Shown one piece after another: positions 52,245-60,464 of a stretch of DNA of 64,000 bases. Every line of letters begins with the position of its first letter. Within the stretch, counting starts at the first letter, position 1. The notes under the pieces are model-generated. The model was given only the letters and a program-made list of their open reading frames with translations, searched no databases and was not told the DNA's origin. Made by a program: the position numbers and the translations under genes. The stretch comes from Leisingera sp. SS27 (GTDB lineage Bacteria; Pseudomonadota; Alphaproteobacteria; Rhodobacterales; Rhodobacteraceae), in contig NZ_JAQNCY010000008.1 of NCBI RefSeq assembly GCF_028368855.1, forward strand, positions 62,001-126,000. The letters run 5' to 3'.

Positions 52245-53741
52245 ATGAATAAGATGACTTCACGCCGGACATTCCTTCTTTCCGGGCTCGCCGCCTTGGC
52301 GGGCTCCTCTGCGCTGGCCAATGCGCCGGCGGTCTCATTGCGGCCTGTTGCCCGCAAGGTCAGCTCTTTGGCGGCGGGGGCCGATGGCCTGAAGGCGCTG
52401 ATTGAACGCGCGGGCCTCAGGGGCGAGGCTGTTTGCGCGGTGGCGGATGTGAAGACCGGCCAAGTGCTGGAATCCTCCGGCGGCACCCAGGCCCTGCCGC
52501 CTGCCAGCGTCGCCAAGGCGCTGACCGCGCTTTATGCGCTGGACGTGCTGGGGGCGGACCACCGGTTTGAGACCCGTATCCTGGCCACCGGCGGTGTCGC
52601 GGGCGGCGTGGTGAACGGCGACCTGATCCTGGCGGGCGGCGGCGACCCGCTGTTGAACACCGATCATCTGGCGCTGCTGGCAAAGTCGCTGAAGACCGCC
52701 GGCGTGCGCGAGGTGCGCGGCAAGTTCCTGATCTGGGACGGCGCGCTGCCCAGCGTTAAAACCATCGACCCGGACCAGCCCGATCATGTCGGCTATTCCC
52801 CTGCGGTTTCCGGCATCTCGCTGAACTTCAACCGGGTGCATTTCGAATGGAAGCGCGCCGCCAGCGGCGGCTGGGCGATCACCATGGACGCCCGCACCGA
52901 GAAATACCGCCCCGAGGTGGCCACTGCCCGGATGGCGATCCAGTCCCGCGCGGTGCCGGTCTATACTTATGCTGAGAAGGGCGGCGTGGACCACTGGACC
53001 GTCGCCTCCAAGGCGCTGGGCAAGGGCGGGTCCCGCTGGCTGCCGGTGCGCAACCCTGCGGCCTATGCAGGGGACGTGTTCCGCACCATGGCGCGCGCCA
53101 ATGGCATCAAGCTGCCAAAGCCCAAGGCAACCCGCACGCTGCCCTCAGCCACCCTGCTGGCCCAGCACCACAGCCCGCCGCTGGATGTGCTGCTGAAGGC
53201 GATGCTGAAGTATTCAAACAACCTGATGGCAGAGATGATCGGCATGTCCGCCACCGCGGCCCGCGCGGGCCGTCCGGCCTCGCTCAAGGCGTCCGCCGCG
53301 GAGATGAGCCGCTGGGCTGCGGGCAAATACGGCATGTCCGGCAGCCGGCTGGTGGATCATTCCGGCCTTGGCGAAGATTCCCGGATGACACCTGCGGATC
53401 TGACCGGCGCGCTGGTGGCGGCCTATAAGGCGGGCCAGCTGAAACCGCTCTTGAAATCTTTCCAGATGCGTGACGCCAAGGGCCGCATCATCAAGGGGCA
53501 CCCGATCAAGGTCGCCGCCAAGACCGGAACGCTGAACTTTGTTTCCGGCCTCGGCGGCTTCATGACCGCGGCGGATGGCACCGTGCTGGCCTTTGCCATT
53601 TTCAGTGCGGATCAGAAAACCCGCGGCCGCCTGACCCGGGCGCAGCGCGAACGTCCCCAGGGCGCCAAGAGCTGGAACCGCCGCGCCAAACAGCTTCAGC
53701 AGCAGCTGATCGAACGCTGGGGCGCGGTTTACGGCAGTTAG
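52245..53741 (+). CDS. dacB: D-alanyl-D-alanine carboxypeptidase/endopeptidase (PBP4, class C)
   Basis: The 498-residue protein begins with a Tat-like signal (TSRRTFLLSGLAALAGSSAL). The three penicillin-binding motifs are visible: SxxK in PASVAKALTALYALDVLGAD (SVAK), SxN in LKYSNNLMAEMIG, and KTG in VAAKTGTLNFVSGLGGF. The central insert (DRF-like domain) runs from about 120 to 270. It trims stem pentapeptides and cuts crosslinks in the periplasm. Length is typical of class C PBPs. It is divergent from the EamA gene. Confidence 0.95.
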   Translation: MNKMTSRRTFLLSGLAALAGSSALANAPAVSLRPVARKVSSLAAGADGLKALIERAGLRGEAVCAVADVKTGQVLESSGGTQALPPASVAKALTALYALDVLGADHRFETRILATGGVAGGVVNGDLILAGGGDPLLNTDHLALLAKSLKTAGVREVRGKFLIWDGALPSVKTIDPDQPDHVGYSPAVSGISLNFNRVHFEWKRAASGGWAITMDARTEKYRPEVATARMAIQSRAVPVYTYAEKGGVDHWTVASKALGKGGSRWLPVRNPAAYAGDVFRTMARANGIKLPKPKATRTLPSATLLAQHHSPPLDVLLKAMLKYSNNLMAEMIGMSATAARAGRPASLKASAAEMSRWAAGKYGMSGSRLVDHSGLGEDSRMTPADLTGALVAAYKAGQLKPLLKSFQMRDAKGRIIKGHPIKVAAKTGTLNFVSGLGGFMTAADGTVLAFAIFSADQKTRGRLTRAQRERPQGAKSWNRRAKQLQQQLIERWGAVYGS

Positions 53742-53845
53742 GCCCTGACTGGTCTGGCAGTTTTTCCTGATACTGGACGTTTCTTGCGGGCCAGTTCGCA
53801 GGCAGACCGTTGGCGCGGCCTGCCGGGAATGCAAAGGACCAGACA

Positions 53846-54565
53846 ATGACTGAGCGTATCAACGACCACGGACAGCCCATCGGTGCCCCGCTGCCGGATT
53901 GGCAGGGCGCACGCCTGCCCGGCCACGACGGGCTGGCAGGCCGCTACTGCCGGGTGGAGCCGCTGGACGCCGCCCGCCACACGACGGATTTGTTTGCCGC
54001 CTTCTGCCAGGACCCCGGCGGCGCGATCTGGACTTATATCCCCTGGGGGCCGTTTGGCACCGAAACCGAACTGCGCACCTGGATCCAGGGTGCCAGCGGT
54101 GTTGATGCGCAGCCCTATTTTGCCATCGTCAACGGCGCCAGCGGCCGGGCCGAAGGGGTGGCCAGCTATATGCGGATCAAGCCCGAACACGGCGTGATCG
54201 AGGTCGGCGGCATCACCTATGCGCCGTCCCTGCAGCGCACGCCCGCCGCGACGGAGGCGATGTTTCTGATGATGGCGCGGGTGTTCAACGACCTCGGCTA
54301 CCGCCGCTATGAATGGAAGTGCGACGCCTTGAACGCGCCTTCCTGCCGGGCGGCGGAGCGGCTGGGTTTCACCTATGAAGGGCTGTTCCGCCAGGCCGTG
54401 GTCTATAAGGGCCGCAACCGCGACACCGCCTGGTATGCGGTGCTGGACAGCGAATGGCCGCGGCTGGAGGCGGCTTATGCCGAATGGCTCGATCCCGGCA
54501 ATTTCGACGCTGAGGGGCAGCAGAAACAGAGCCTAAGCAAGCTTATTGCGGCCCATCGGGGGTAG
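53846..54565 (+). CDS. GNAT-family N-acetyltransferase (RimJ/RimL-type)
   Basis: The 239-residue protein starts MTERINDHGQPIGAPLPDWQ at 53846 after AAAGGA. The GNAT core contains EVGGITYAPSLQRTPAATEA (acetyl-CoA contact) and WKCDALNAPSCRAAERLGFT (the ALN/SxRAAERLGF motif). This YjgM/RimJ-like group has an N-terminal arm (LPGHDGLAGRYCRVEPLDAA). The acceptor is unknown. It ends overlapping the HxlR gene end on the other strand by 23 bp. Confidence 0.9.
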   Translation: MTERINDHGQPIGAPLPDWQGARLPGHDGLAGRYCRVEPLDAARHTTDLFAAFCQDPGGAIWTYIPWGPFGTETELRTWIQGASGVDAQPYFAIVNGASGRAEGVASYMRIKPEHGVIEVGGITYAPSLQRTPAATEAMFLMMARVFNDLGYRRYEWKCDALNAPSCRAAERLGFTYEGLFRQAVVYKGRNRDTAWYAVLDSEWPRLEAAYAEWLDPGNFDAEGQQKQSLSKLIAAHRG

Positions 54566-54932
54566 CGTCCGCCACTGTCCGCCCGGCCTGCGGGTCGTAC
54601 AGCCCGCCGCCCAGATGCGCGTGGCCCCAGCCCATGATCTGCAGCAGCAGCCCCTCCAGGCTGCGGCCCGCCTCCGTCAGGGCATAGCGGTAGCGCACCG
54701 GCCGGTCCTGATAGGCTTCGCGCGCCACCAGCCCCAGCGCCATCAGCCGCTTCAGCCGCTCTGACAGCAGGTTGGCGGCAATATGCTCCTCGCTTGCCTG
54801 CAGCTCTTGGAACGTATGCTTGCCGTGCCACATCAGATCGCGCACCACCAAGAGCGTCCATTTGTCCCCAAGAACGTCCAGCGTCCGGGCTATCGAGCAG
54901 CGCGAGCGGTACTTGGTCTGCGGCTGGGTCAA
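54543..54932 (-). CDS. HxlR family transcriptional regulator
   Basis: The 129-residue protein is a winged helix with the HxlR signature: CSIARTLDVLGDKWTLLVVR, the ELQASEEHIAANLLSERLKR recognition region, and YALTEAGRSLEGLLLQIMGW. The conserved N-terminal Cys (SRCSIA) can act as a thiol redox switch in some HxlR members. It is divergent from a cysteine-synthase-like gene; between them are two inverted repeats (54971-54993 and 55001-55025), the likely operators. A sulfur or redox link between the two genes is inference. Confidence 0.92.
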   Translation of the reverse strand: MTQPQTKYRSRCSIARTLDVLGDKWTLLVVRDLMWHGKHTFQELQASEEHIAANLLSERLKRLMALGLVAREAYQDRPVRYRYALTEAGRSLEGLLLQIMGWGHAHLGGGLYDPQAGRTVADATPDGPQ

Positions 54933-54970
54933 GGCGCGTCTCCTGTGGATCCTGGTCCCGCCACATTAAG

Positions 54971-55025
54971 AGACTTTTAAAATGAAAGCCACTACCGCAT
55001 AGTCACTTTAATTTTGAAAGTGACT
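54971..55025. promoter_or_regulatory. Tandem inverted repeats, candidate HxlR operators
   Basis: AGTCACTTT-N7-AAAGTGACT at 55001-55025 is a perfect 9-bp inverted repeat. A second, imperfect copy at 54971-54993 ends AAAGCCACT; the arms are 32 bp apart, three helical turns. The pair sits between the divergent HxlR and cysteine-synthase-like genes. Confidence 0.75.
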
Positions 55026-55049
55026 CGCGCAGCCAGGGAGACCCGCCGC

Positions 55050-55961
55050 ATGAACGCCATCGGAAACACGCCGCTTGTTCAACTGAAGCATCTGACCACC
55101 CCGGACATGGCCGGGGTCTGGGTGAAATGGGAGGGCGCCAACCCCACCGGCAGCATGAAGGACCGGATGGCGCTGTCGATGATCAAAGGGGCGGAGCGGC
55201 GCGGCGATCTGAAGCCCGGCGGCAGGGTGGTGGAATACACCGGCGGCAGCACCGGCAGCTCGCTGGCGATGGTCTGCGCCACCCGCGGCTACAAGGCGCA
55301 TTTCGTCTCCTCCAACGCGTTCTCGGAGGAGAAGCTGCAGACCATGCGCGCCTATGGTGCGAAGGTGGAGATCATCCGCGCCGAGGGCGGCATCCTGACC
55401 GCCAGCGTGATCGACCGCACCATCGCGCGGGCCAGGGAGCTGGCGGCGGAGCCGGATGTGTTCTGGACCGATCAGGTCAACAACATGGACAACAAGCGCG
55501 GCTACCACGGTATGGCGCGGGAGATCCTGTCGCAACTGGAAGGGCCAGTGGATGAATTTGTCATGGCCACCGGCGGCGGCGGCTGCATTTCCGGCAATGC
55601 CGAGGTGCTGAAGGAGGTGAACCCTGAAACCCGCATCATTGCCATCGAGCCCTATCACGTGCGCAACCTGTCGGGCGGCGACACCAGCGGCACCCACCAG
55701 CTGGAGGGGATCGGCCTGTCCTTCCTGCCCAAGATCCTGCGCCGCGACCTGATTGACGATGTGGTGCCGGTCCGGGACGAGGACGCCTTTGCTGGTGCCC
55801 GTATGCTGGCGCAGCAGGAGGGGCTTTTGGGCGGTATCACCTCCGGCGCCAATATCTGGGCGGCGCTGCAGCGTGCGCGCGAACTGGGGCCGGGCAGGCG
55901 GGTGGTCACCGTGGTGATCGACACCGGCCTGCGCTACCTCAATTCCGCGCTCTACCGGTGA
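55050..55961 (+). CDS. PLP-dependent cysteine-synthase-like enzyme
   Basis: The 303-residue protein of the fold-type II PLP family starts MNAIGNTPLVQLKHLTTPDM after AGGGAG at 55036-55041. The PLP lysine is in NPTGSMKDRMAL near residue 34, and the phosphate loop is EYTGGSTGSSLAMVCATRGY (GGSTGS). Residues 160 onward include GGGGCISGNAEVLKEVNPET. It could make cysteine from O-acetylserine and sulfide, but related enzymes also use other substrates; the MKDR and STGS motifs suit CysK-like members. Expression is probably controlled by the HxlR regulator. Confidence 0.88.
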   Translation: MNAIGNTPLVQLKHLTTPDMAGVWVKWEGANPTGSMKDRMALSMIKGAERRGDLKPGGRVVEYTGGSTGSSLAMVCATRGYKAHFVSSNAFSEEKLQTMRAYGAKVEIIRAEGGILTASVIDRTIARARELAAEPDVFWTDQVNNMDNKRGYHGMAREILSQLEGPVDEFVMATGGGGCISGNAEVLKEVNPETRIIAIEPYHVRNLSGGDTSGTHQLEGIGLSFLPKILRRDLIDDVVPVRDEDAFAGARMLAQQEGLLGGITSGANIWAALQRARELGPGRRVVTVVIDTGLRYLNSALYR

Positions 55962-56078
55962 CCGGTCTGGCGCAGACGTGAAGCCGGGGGAGCGCGCAGA
56001 GGTTTGACATTGCACAGCTCAGGCTAGTTTCCTGCCAATGCAGCCGCCAGCAAGGCGGCGCCAGCCAGGGAGAAGCCC

Positions 56079-56894
56079 ATGTGTGACCATTGCGTAATGA
56101 ATGCCGTCAAGGACCGGATGCTGTCGCGCCGGTCGTTGTTCAAGGCGAGTGCCGCCGCAGCCGCCGGTGCTGCCCTTGGGGCGGGCGCCTCTGCCCCCGC
56201 TGCCGCCATGGCGCACGGCGGGGTGGTGGACATGACCCATGCCTATGACGCCGATTTCCCGACCTATTTCGGCCAGCCCGGGGTAGAGATCACCCAGGCC
56301 TTCAATTTCAAGGACAACGGTTTCAACCTGTTCAATCTGACCCTGAACGAGCACACCGGCACCCATATCGACGCGCCGCTGCATTTCTCGGCCGATGGGC
56401 AGGCGGTGAATGAAATCCCGGTGCAGAACCTGATCTGCCCGCTCTGTGTGATCGACATTGCCGCCCGGGCCGCGGAAAGCCCGCATGCCCAGGTGACACC
56501 GGATGACATCAAGGCCTGGACCGCCGAGCACGGCGATATCCCGGACGGCGCCTGCGTGGCGATGCACTCCGGCTGGGGCGGCAAAACCGGCAGCGACGGC
56601 TTCCGCAATGCCGACGAAGAGGGCGTGATGCATTTCCCCGGCTTCCATGTGGAAGCGGCGCAGATGCTCCTGGAGACCGGCGCCGTGGCGCTGGCGGTCG
56701 ACACGCTGTCGCTGGACCACGGCCCGTCCGCGGATTTCGCCACCCATTACGCCTGGCTGCCGCAGAACCGTTACGGGATCGAAAACCTGGCCAATCTGGA
56801 TCAGGTGCCTGCCAGCGGCGCCCGTTTGTTCGTAGGGGCGCCGGCGCACCGCGGCGGCTCCGGCGGCCCGGCCCGTATTCTGGCGGTGTCCTGA
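56079..56894 (+). CDS. Cyclase family (kynurenine formamidase-like) protein, Tat-exported
   Basis: The 271-residue protein has a twin-arginine signal (MLSRRSLFKASAAAAAGAAL). The mature metal-dependent cyclase/hydrolase fold shows HTGTHIDAPLHFS (HxGTHxDxPxHF, metal ligands) near residue 92, and DTLSLDHGPS with a further His. KynB-like members hydrolyse N-formylkynurenine; others act on different cyclic or amide substrates, and a periplasmic location makes a kynurenine role less likely. The start at 56079 gives the upstream MCDHCVMNAVKDR extension; an ATG further in would also keep RR. A hairpin follows. Confidence 0.86.
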   Translation: MCDHCVMNAVKDRMLSRRSLFKASAAAAAGAALGAGASAPAAAMAHGGVVDMTHAYDADFPTYFGQPGVEITQAFNFKDNGFNLFNLTLNEHTGTHIDAPLHFSADGQAVNEIPVQNLICPLCVIDIAARAAESPHAQVTPDDIKAWTAEHGDIPDGACVAMHSGWGGKTGSDGFRNADEEGVMHFPGFHVEAAQMLLETGAVALAVDTLSLDHGPSADFATHYAWLPQNRYGIENLANLDQVPASGARLFVGAPAHRGGSGGPARILAVS

Positions 56895-56899
56895 TGAGA

Positions 56900-56931
56900 C
56901 CCGGCCGGCGCCGGGGGGAGTGCCGGCCGGG
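56900..56931. terminator. GC-rich hairpin between converging genes
   Basis: CCCGGCCGGC-N12-GCCGGCCGGG is a perfect 10-bp inverted repeat just after the cyclase-family stop and before the DUF2513 stop. It has no T-run. Confidence 0.6.
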
Positions 56932-56949
56932 CCCAGGGAAAAAGATTGC

Positions 56950-57357
56950 TCAGGTGCCGGACGCTTCCAGCGTCCCGGCCTCCCGGCGCATCAATTCCCC
57001 TGCCAGACCGCTAAGGATTTCCATGCTGAAGCCGCCCAGCTGGCGGTGGCGCTCCTGCACTGCTTCCCATATGTCCTCGCGGCGGATGTTGTCCAGCAGC
57101 TCATGACCGCTCCAGGTCAGCCCGCGCACATGCCAGTTGCCATTGGACAGCCTGCTGAACCGGGCCAGTCCGGCGCTTTCCAGCAGGCTCAGATGATACG
57201 ACAGCTTGCGCGCCTCACCGTCGGGCAGGCACTCTTCCGCGGGCAGCATCATCGCTTCGGCAGAAGAGCGCGGCAGGGCGCAGAACGCTTCTCTCCCGCC
57301 CTCGATCTCGAGCAGAAGCCTGCGGATTTCACCAATGTCTCTTTGCCACCTGACCAT
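56950..57357 (-). CDS. DUF2513 domain protein
   Basis: The 135-residue protein fits DUF2513: MVRWQRDIGEIRRLLLEIEG, EARKLSYHLSLLESAGLARF, the central WHVRGLTWSGHELLDNIRRE and WEAVQERHRQLGGFSMEIL. The family looks like a winged-helix DNA- or partner-binding domain (YHLxLLxxAGL), but function is unknown, and it is often found in prophages and accessory islands. No phage gene is nearby. The start has weak ribosome-binding signal. Confidence 0.85.
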   Translation of the reverse strand: MVRWQRDIGEIRRLLLEIEGGREAFCALPRSSAEAMMLPAEECLPDGEARKLSYHLSLLESAGLARFSRLSNGNWHVRGLTWSGHELLDNIRREDIWEAVQERHRQLGGFSMEILSGLAGELMRREAGTLEASGT

Positions 57358-57480
57358 GCACCGATTCCCAATACGCGTCGAACTAGCGCGAAATGGGAGT
57401 CGGTCAAATTTTCTGCAAGCTTGCGTTGTGCAACCCCGCCATGCGCGCCGGGCAAGGGAAGCTGCGTCAACCGGGCGGTG

Positions 57481-57903
57481 TCAGACCATGTGCCGCGCCC
57501 GCGCGCCGCGCTCGATCGCGGCGGCGTGCAGCCGGTCGATGTTCAGCTCGTAACGGACCTCTGCCAGGAACTCCAGCTCGGTCTCGCCCAGCACCCCGTC
57601 AGCCGCCGCCACATCGCAGGACAGCGCATAGGCTGTCTCGAACAACCGCTCCGGCAGGTCGCCGCGGATAAGGCCGAACAGCGCCTCCAGCCCGTCCTCC
57701 TGCTCGAACAGGTCTAACACGGTGCGGGAAATGCGGGCCACCCGGTCGATGTCATAGTCTGCAAACACCGGCAGCATGTTGACCGCCGACTGGATCTTGA
57801 CCAGCTCGGCGGTGCGGATGTTCTCGTCCGAGGCAGACACCGCCACCATCAGCGCCACCAGGCAGTCCTGCGGGGACATCGGGTGCGGGGTTTGCTCTGT
57901 CAT
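57481..57903 (-). CDS. TerB-like tellurite-resistance-family protein
   Basis: The 140-residue protein starts MTEQTPHPMSPQDCLVALMV at 57901-57903. It has the all-helical TerB/DjlA-like layout: ALMVAVSASDENIRTAELVK (acidic metal motif D-E-x-I), then ALSCDVAAADGVLGETELEF (the DGxxxxxE second site). Such proteins bind metal ions and are soluble; direct tellurite resistance is not implied. The frame is open far upstream (to 58467), but that part is shadow of the lysK gene. No partner ter gene is present. Confidence 0.85.
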   Translation of the reverse strand: MTEQTPHPMSPQDCLVALMVAVSASDENIRTAELVKIQSAVNMLPVFADYDIDRVARISRTVLDLFEQEDGLEALFGLIRGDLPERLFETAYALSCDVAAADGVLGETELEFLAEVRYELNIDRLHAAAIERGARARHMV

Positions 57904-58155
57904 GGACGAATTCCTTGTCTGGAAAATTTGCGATGCAATCAGGATAGGTATGCCCGCAGCCGGGTTCAACGGCAGACCGCGCGCTGCGGCAATTTTTGCG
58001 CGGCTGCGGCCTGCAAATCCCTGCGCCGGAAGGGCTGCCGTCATTGACTCATGCTGCACAGGCACAATAGAGGGAAGGGCCGGATGCATGGGGCATCCGG
58101 GATGATCACGCGGCACCCCGATCGCTGACAGAACTGCCGCCGATGGAGAACACAA

Positions 58156-59799
58156 ATGTCTGATGTGCGCAACGAGGCTCTGAAGAGCAAAGCCTGGCCG
58201 TTTGAAGAAGCCCGCCGGGTTCTCAAACGTTATGCCAAGGGCGCGCCGGAGAAGGGTTATGTGCTGTTCGAAACCGGCTATGGCCCCTCTGGCCTGCCGC
58301 ATATCGGCACCTTCGGCGAGGTCGCCCGCACCACCATGATCAAGAAGGCGTTCGAGACCATCTCGGACATCCCGGCCAAGCTGATCTGCTTCTCCGACGA
58401 TTTGGACGGCATGCGCAAGGTGCCGGGCAACGTCCCCAACCAGGAGGCGCTGGCGGAGCATCTGCAAAAGCCGCTGACCTCAGTGCCGGACCCGTTCGGC
58501 ACGCATGAGAGCTTTGGCCACCACAACAACGCCATGCTGCGCCGGTTCCTGGACACCTTCGGGTTTTCCTATGAGTTCTATTCGGCCACCGAATTCTACG
58601 GCTCCGGCCAGTTCGACGAGATCCTGAAGCGCGCCGTCGACAAATACGATGACATCATGGCGATCATGCTGAAGTCCCTGCGCGAGGAGCGCCGCCAGAC
58701 CTATTCGATCTTCCTGCCGATCCACCCGGAAACCGGCCGCGTTCTTTACGTGCCGATGAAGAAGGTCTGCGCCGAGACCTATACCATCACCTTCGACGAC
58801 GAGGACGGCAAGGAATGGACCCTACCGGTCACTGGCGGCAACGTGAAGCTGCAGTGGAAGCCGGACTTCGGCGCCCGCTGGGCCGCGCTGGAAGTCGATT
58901 TCGAGATGTATGGCAAGGACCACTCCACCAACACTCCGATCTATGACGGCATCTGCCGGGTGCTGGGCCAGCGCGCGCCGGAGCATTTCACCTATGAGCT
59001 GTTCCTCGATGCCAACGGCCAGAAGATCTCCAAATCCTCCGGCAACGGCATCTCGATCGACGAATGGCTGACCTACGCCTCGACCGAGAGCCTGGCGTAT
59101 TTCATGTACCAGAAGCCCAAGACCGCCAAGCGGATGCATTTCGACGTGATCCCCAAGGCGGTGGACGAGTACCACCAGCAGCTGCGCGCCTACCACACAC
59201 AGGACCTGAAGGCGCAGCTGAACAACCCGGTGTGGCATATCCACGGCGGCGATGTTCCGCAGTCGGACATGGTGGTGCCGTTCTCGATGCTGCTGAACCT
59301 GGCCTCTGCCTCCAGTGCAGAGGACAAGGAAACCATGTGGGGCTTCATCAACAAATACGCCCCCAACGCCACCCCCGACACCCATCCGGGCATGGATCAG
59401 GCGGCGGGCTTTGCGGTGGCCTATTTCAACGACTTCGTGAAACCCGCGAAGGAATTCCGCCTGCCCACCGATCAGGAGCGCGCGGCGCTGCAGGACCTGG
59501 CAGACGCGCTGAAATCGGCGGACGCCGCCCTGGCCGCAATTGCCAGGAAGAACGAGATCGCAGGCAACACCGACCCGCTGCCCGAGGCGGATTTCGCGGA
59601 TGAGGAATTCCTGCAGTCGGTGGTTTTCGCCATCGGCAAGATCCACGGCTTCGAGCCGCTGCGCGCCTGGTTCTCGGCGATCTACGAGGTGCTGCTGGGC
59701 GCCTCCCAGGGCCCGCGTTTCGGCGGCTTCATCGCGCTTTACGGCGTCGAGGACACCATCGCGCTGATCGAAAAAGCGCTGGCGGGCGAGCTGGCCTGA
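58156..59799 (+). CDS. lysK: Lysine-tRNA ligase, class I
   Basis: The 547-residue synthetase is of the class I (archaeal) type, found in most Alphaproteobacteria in place of class II LysS. HIGH-type motif: [20 protein letters not shown] near residue 40; KMSKS-type motif: [20 protein letters not shown] near residue 290. The C-terminal alpha-helical anticodon domain runs from about 350. It charges tRNA-Lys. The start [20 protein letters not shown] follows a gap of about 250 bp with no gene, and a terminator follows the stop. Confidence 0.97.
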   Translation: MSDVRNEALKSKAWPFEEARRVLKRYAKGAPEKGYVLFETGYGPSGLPHIGTFGEVARTTMIKKAFETISDIPAKLICFSDDLDGMRKVPGNVPNQEALAEHLQKPLTSVPDPFGTHESFGHHNNAMLRRFLDTFGFSYEFYSATEFYGSGQFDEILKRAVDKYDDIMAIMLKSLREERRQTYSIFLPIHPETGRVLYVPMKKVCAETYTITFDDEDGKEWTLPVTGGNVKLQWKPDFGARWAALEVDFEMYGKDHSTNTPIYDGICRVLGQRAPEHFTYELFLDANGQKISKSSGNGISIDEWLTYASTESLAYFMYQKPKTAKRMHFDVIPKAVDEYHQQLRAYHTQDLKAQLNNPVWHIHGGDVPQSDMVVPFSMLLNLASASSAEDKETMWGFINKYAPNATPDTHPGMDQAAGFAVAYFNDFVKPAKEFRLPTDQERAALQDLADALKSADAALAAIARKNEIAGNTDPLPEADFADEEFLQSVVFAIGKIHGFEPLRAWFSAIYEVLLGASQGPRFGGFIALYGVEDTIALIEKALAGELA

Positions 59800-59821
59800 G
59801 CCTGAACAGTCTATCGCAATC

Positions 59822-59854
59822 GAAGGGCGCGGGTTTCCGCGCCCTTCTGCGTTT
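59822..59854 (+). terminator. Terminator of lysK
   Basis: GAAGGGCGCGG-GTTT-CCGCGCCCTTC has perfect 11-bp arms and a 4-nt loop; only a short T-rich stretch (TGCGTTT) follows. Confidence 0.85.
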
Positions 59855-59965
59855 CCAGCCTTGCCGCCCGCGGCCGCGCCCTGCGCAACAAAATTACCAG
59901 ATCGAAAAAAAGTTTGACGCAGCGTCACCCTGTCCTAACATTAAGAAACGGACCGGGAGGGACAG

Positions 59966-60367
59966 ATGCGCAGTGTTCTGTTTGCGGGGGTAAGTGTTTT
60001 TCTTCTGACCTTTCCGGCCTTTGCCCAGAGAGAGCCGGTCACAGCTGTGATCGGCTCTCAGTTTGAGGCCTTCCTGAACAATGATGCTGAGACGGCGTTC
60101 ACCTTCGCCTCTCCGGATATCCGCCGGATTTTCGGCACGCCTGAGCGGTTTGGCGAAATGGTGAAGCAGGGCTATCCGATGGTCTGGCGCCCTGCAGAGG
60201 TGCGCTATCTGGACCTGCGTGAGGTGGCGGGCGGGTTGTGGCAGCGCGTCATGATCACCGATCAAAGCGGCGCCGTGCACCTGTTGGATTACCAAATGGT
60301 TAACCTGGAAAGCGGCTGGAAAATCAACGCGGTGCACCTGCTGAAGGGGCCGGCCGGCAGCGTCTGA
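59966..60367 (+). CDS. DUF4864 exported protein
   Basis: The 133-residue protein has a signal peptide (MRSVLFAGVSVFLLTFPAFA, cut before QREP) and a mature domain typical of DUF4864: VIGSQFEAFLNNDAETAFTF, SPDIRRIFGTPERFGEMVKQ, and YQMVNLESGWKINAVHLLKG. The fold resembles NTF2-like small domains; the role is unknown. A modest ribosome-binding site GGGAGGG lies just before the ATG. A terminator-like hairpin follows at 60392. Confidence 0.88.
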   Translation: MRSVLFAGVSVFLLTFPAFAQREPVTAVIGSQFEAFLNNDAETAFTFASPDIRRIFGTPERFGEMVKQGYPMVWRPAEVRYLDLREVAGGLWQRVMITDQSGAVHLLDYQMVNLESGWKINAVHLLKGPAGSV

Positions 60368-60391
60368 ACCCAGGGCAGCGTACGCACCGCT

Positions 60392-60414
60392 GGGCGGAAT
60401 TTAACGCCCTTTCT
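60392..60414 (+). terminator. Terminator after the DUF4864 gene
   Basis: GGGCG-N8-CGCCC is a 5-bp stem followed by TTTCT, 25 bp after the stop. Confidence 0.65.
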
Positions 60415-60464
60415 GTACTTCCTTTTTCCCGAACGCGAGATGCGCAGCAGGAAAGGAAGCTTCC

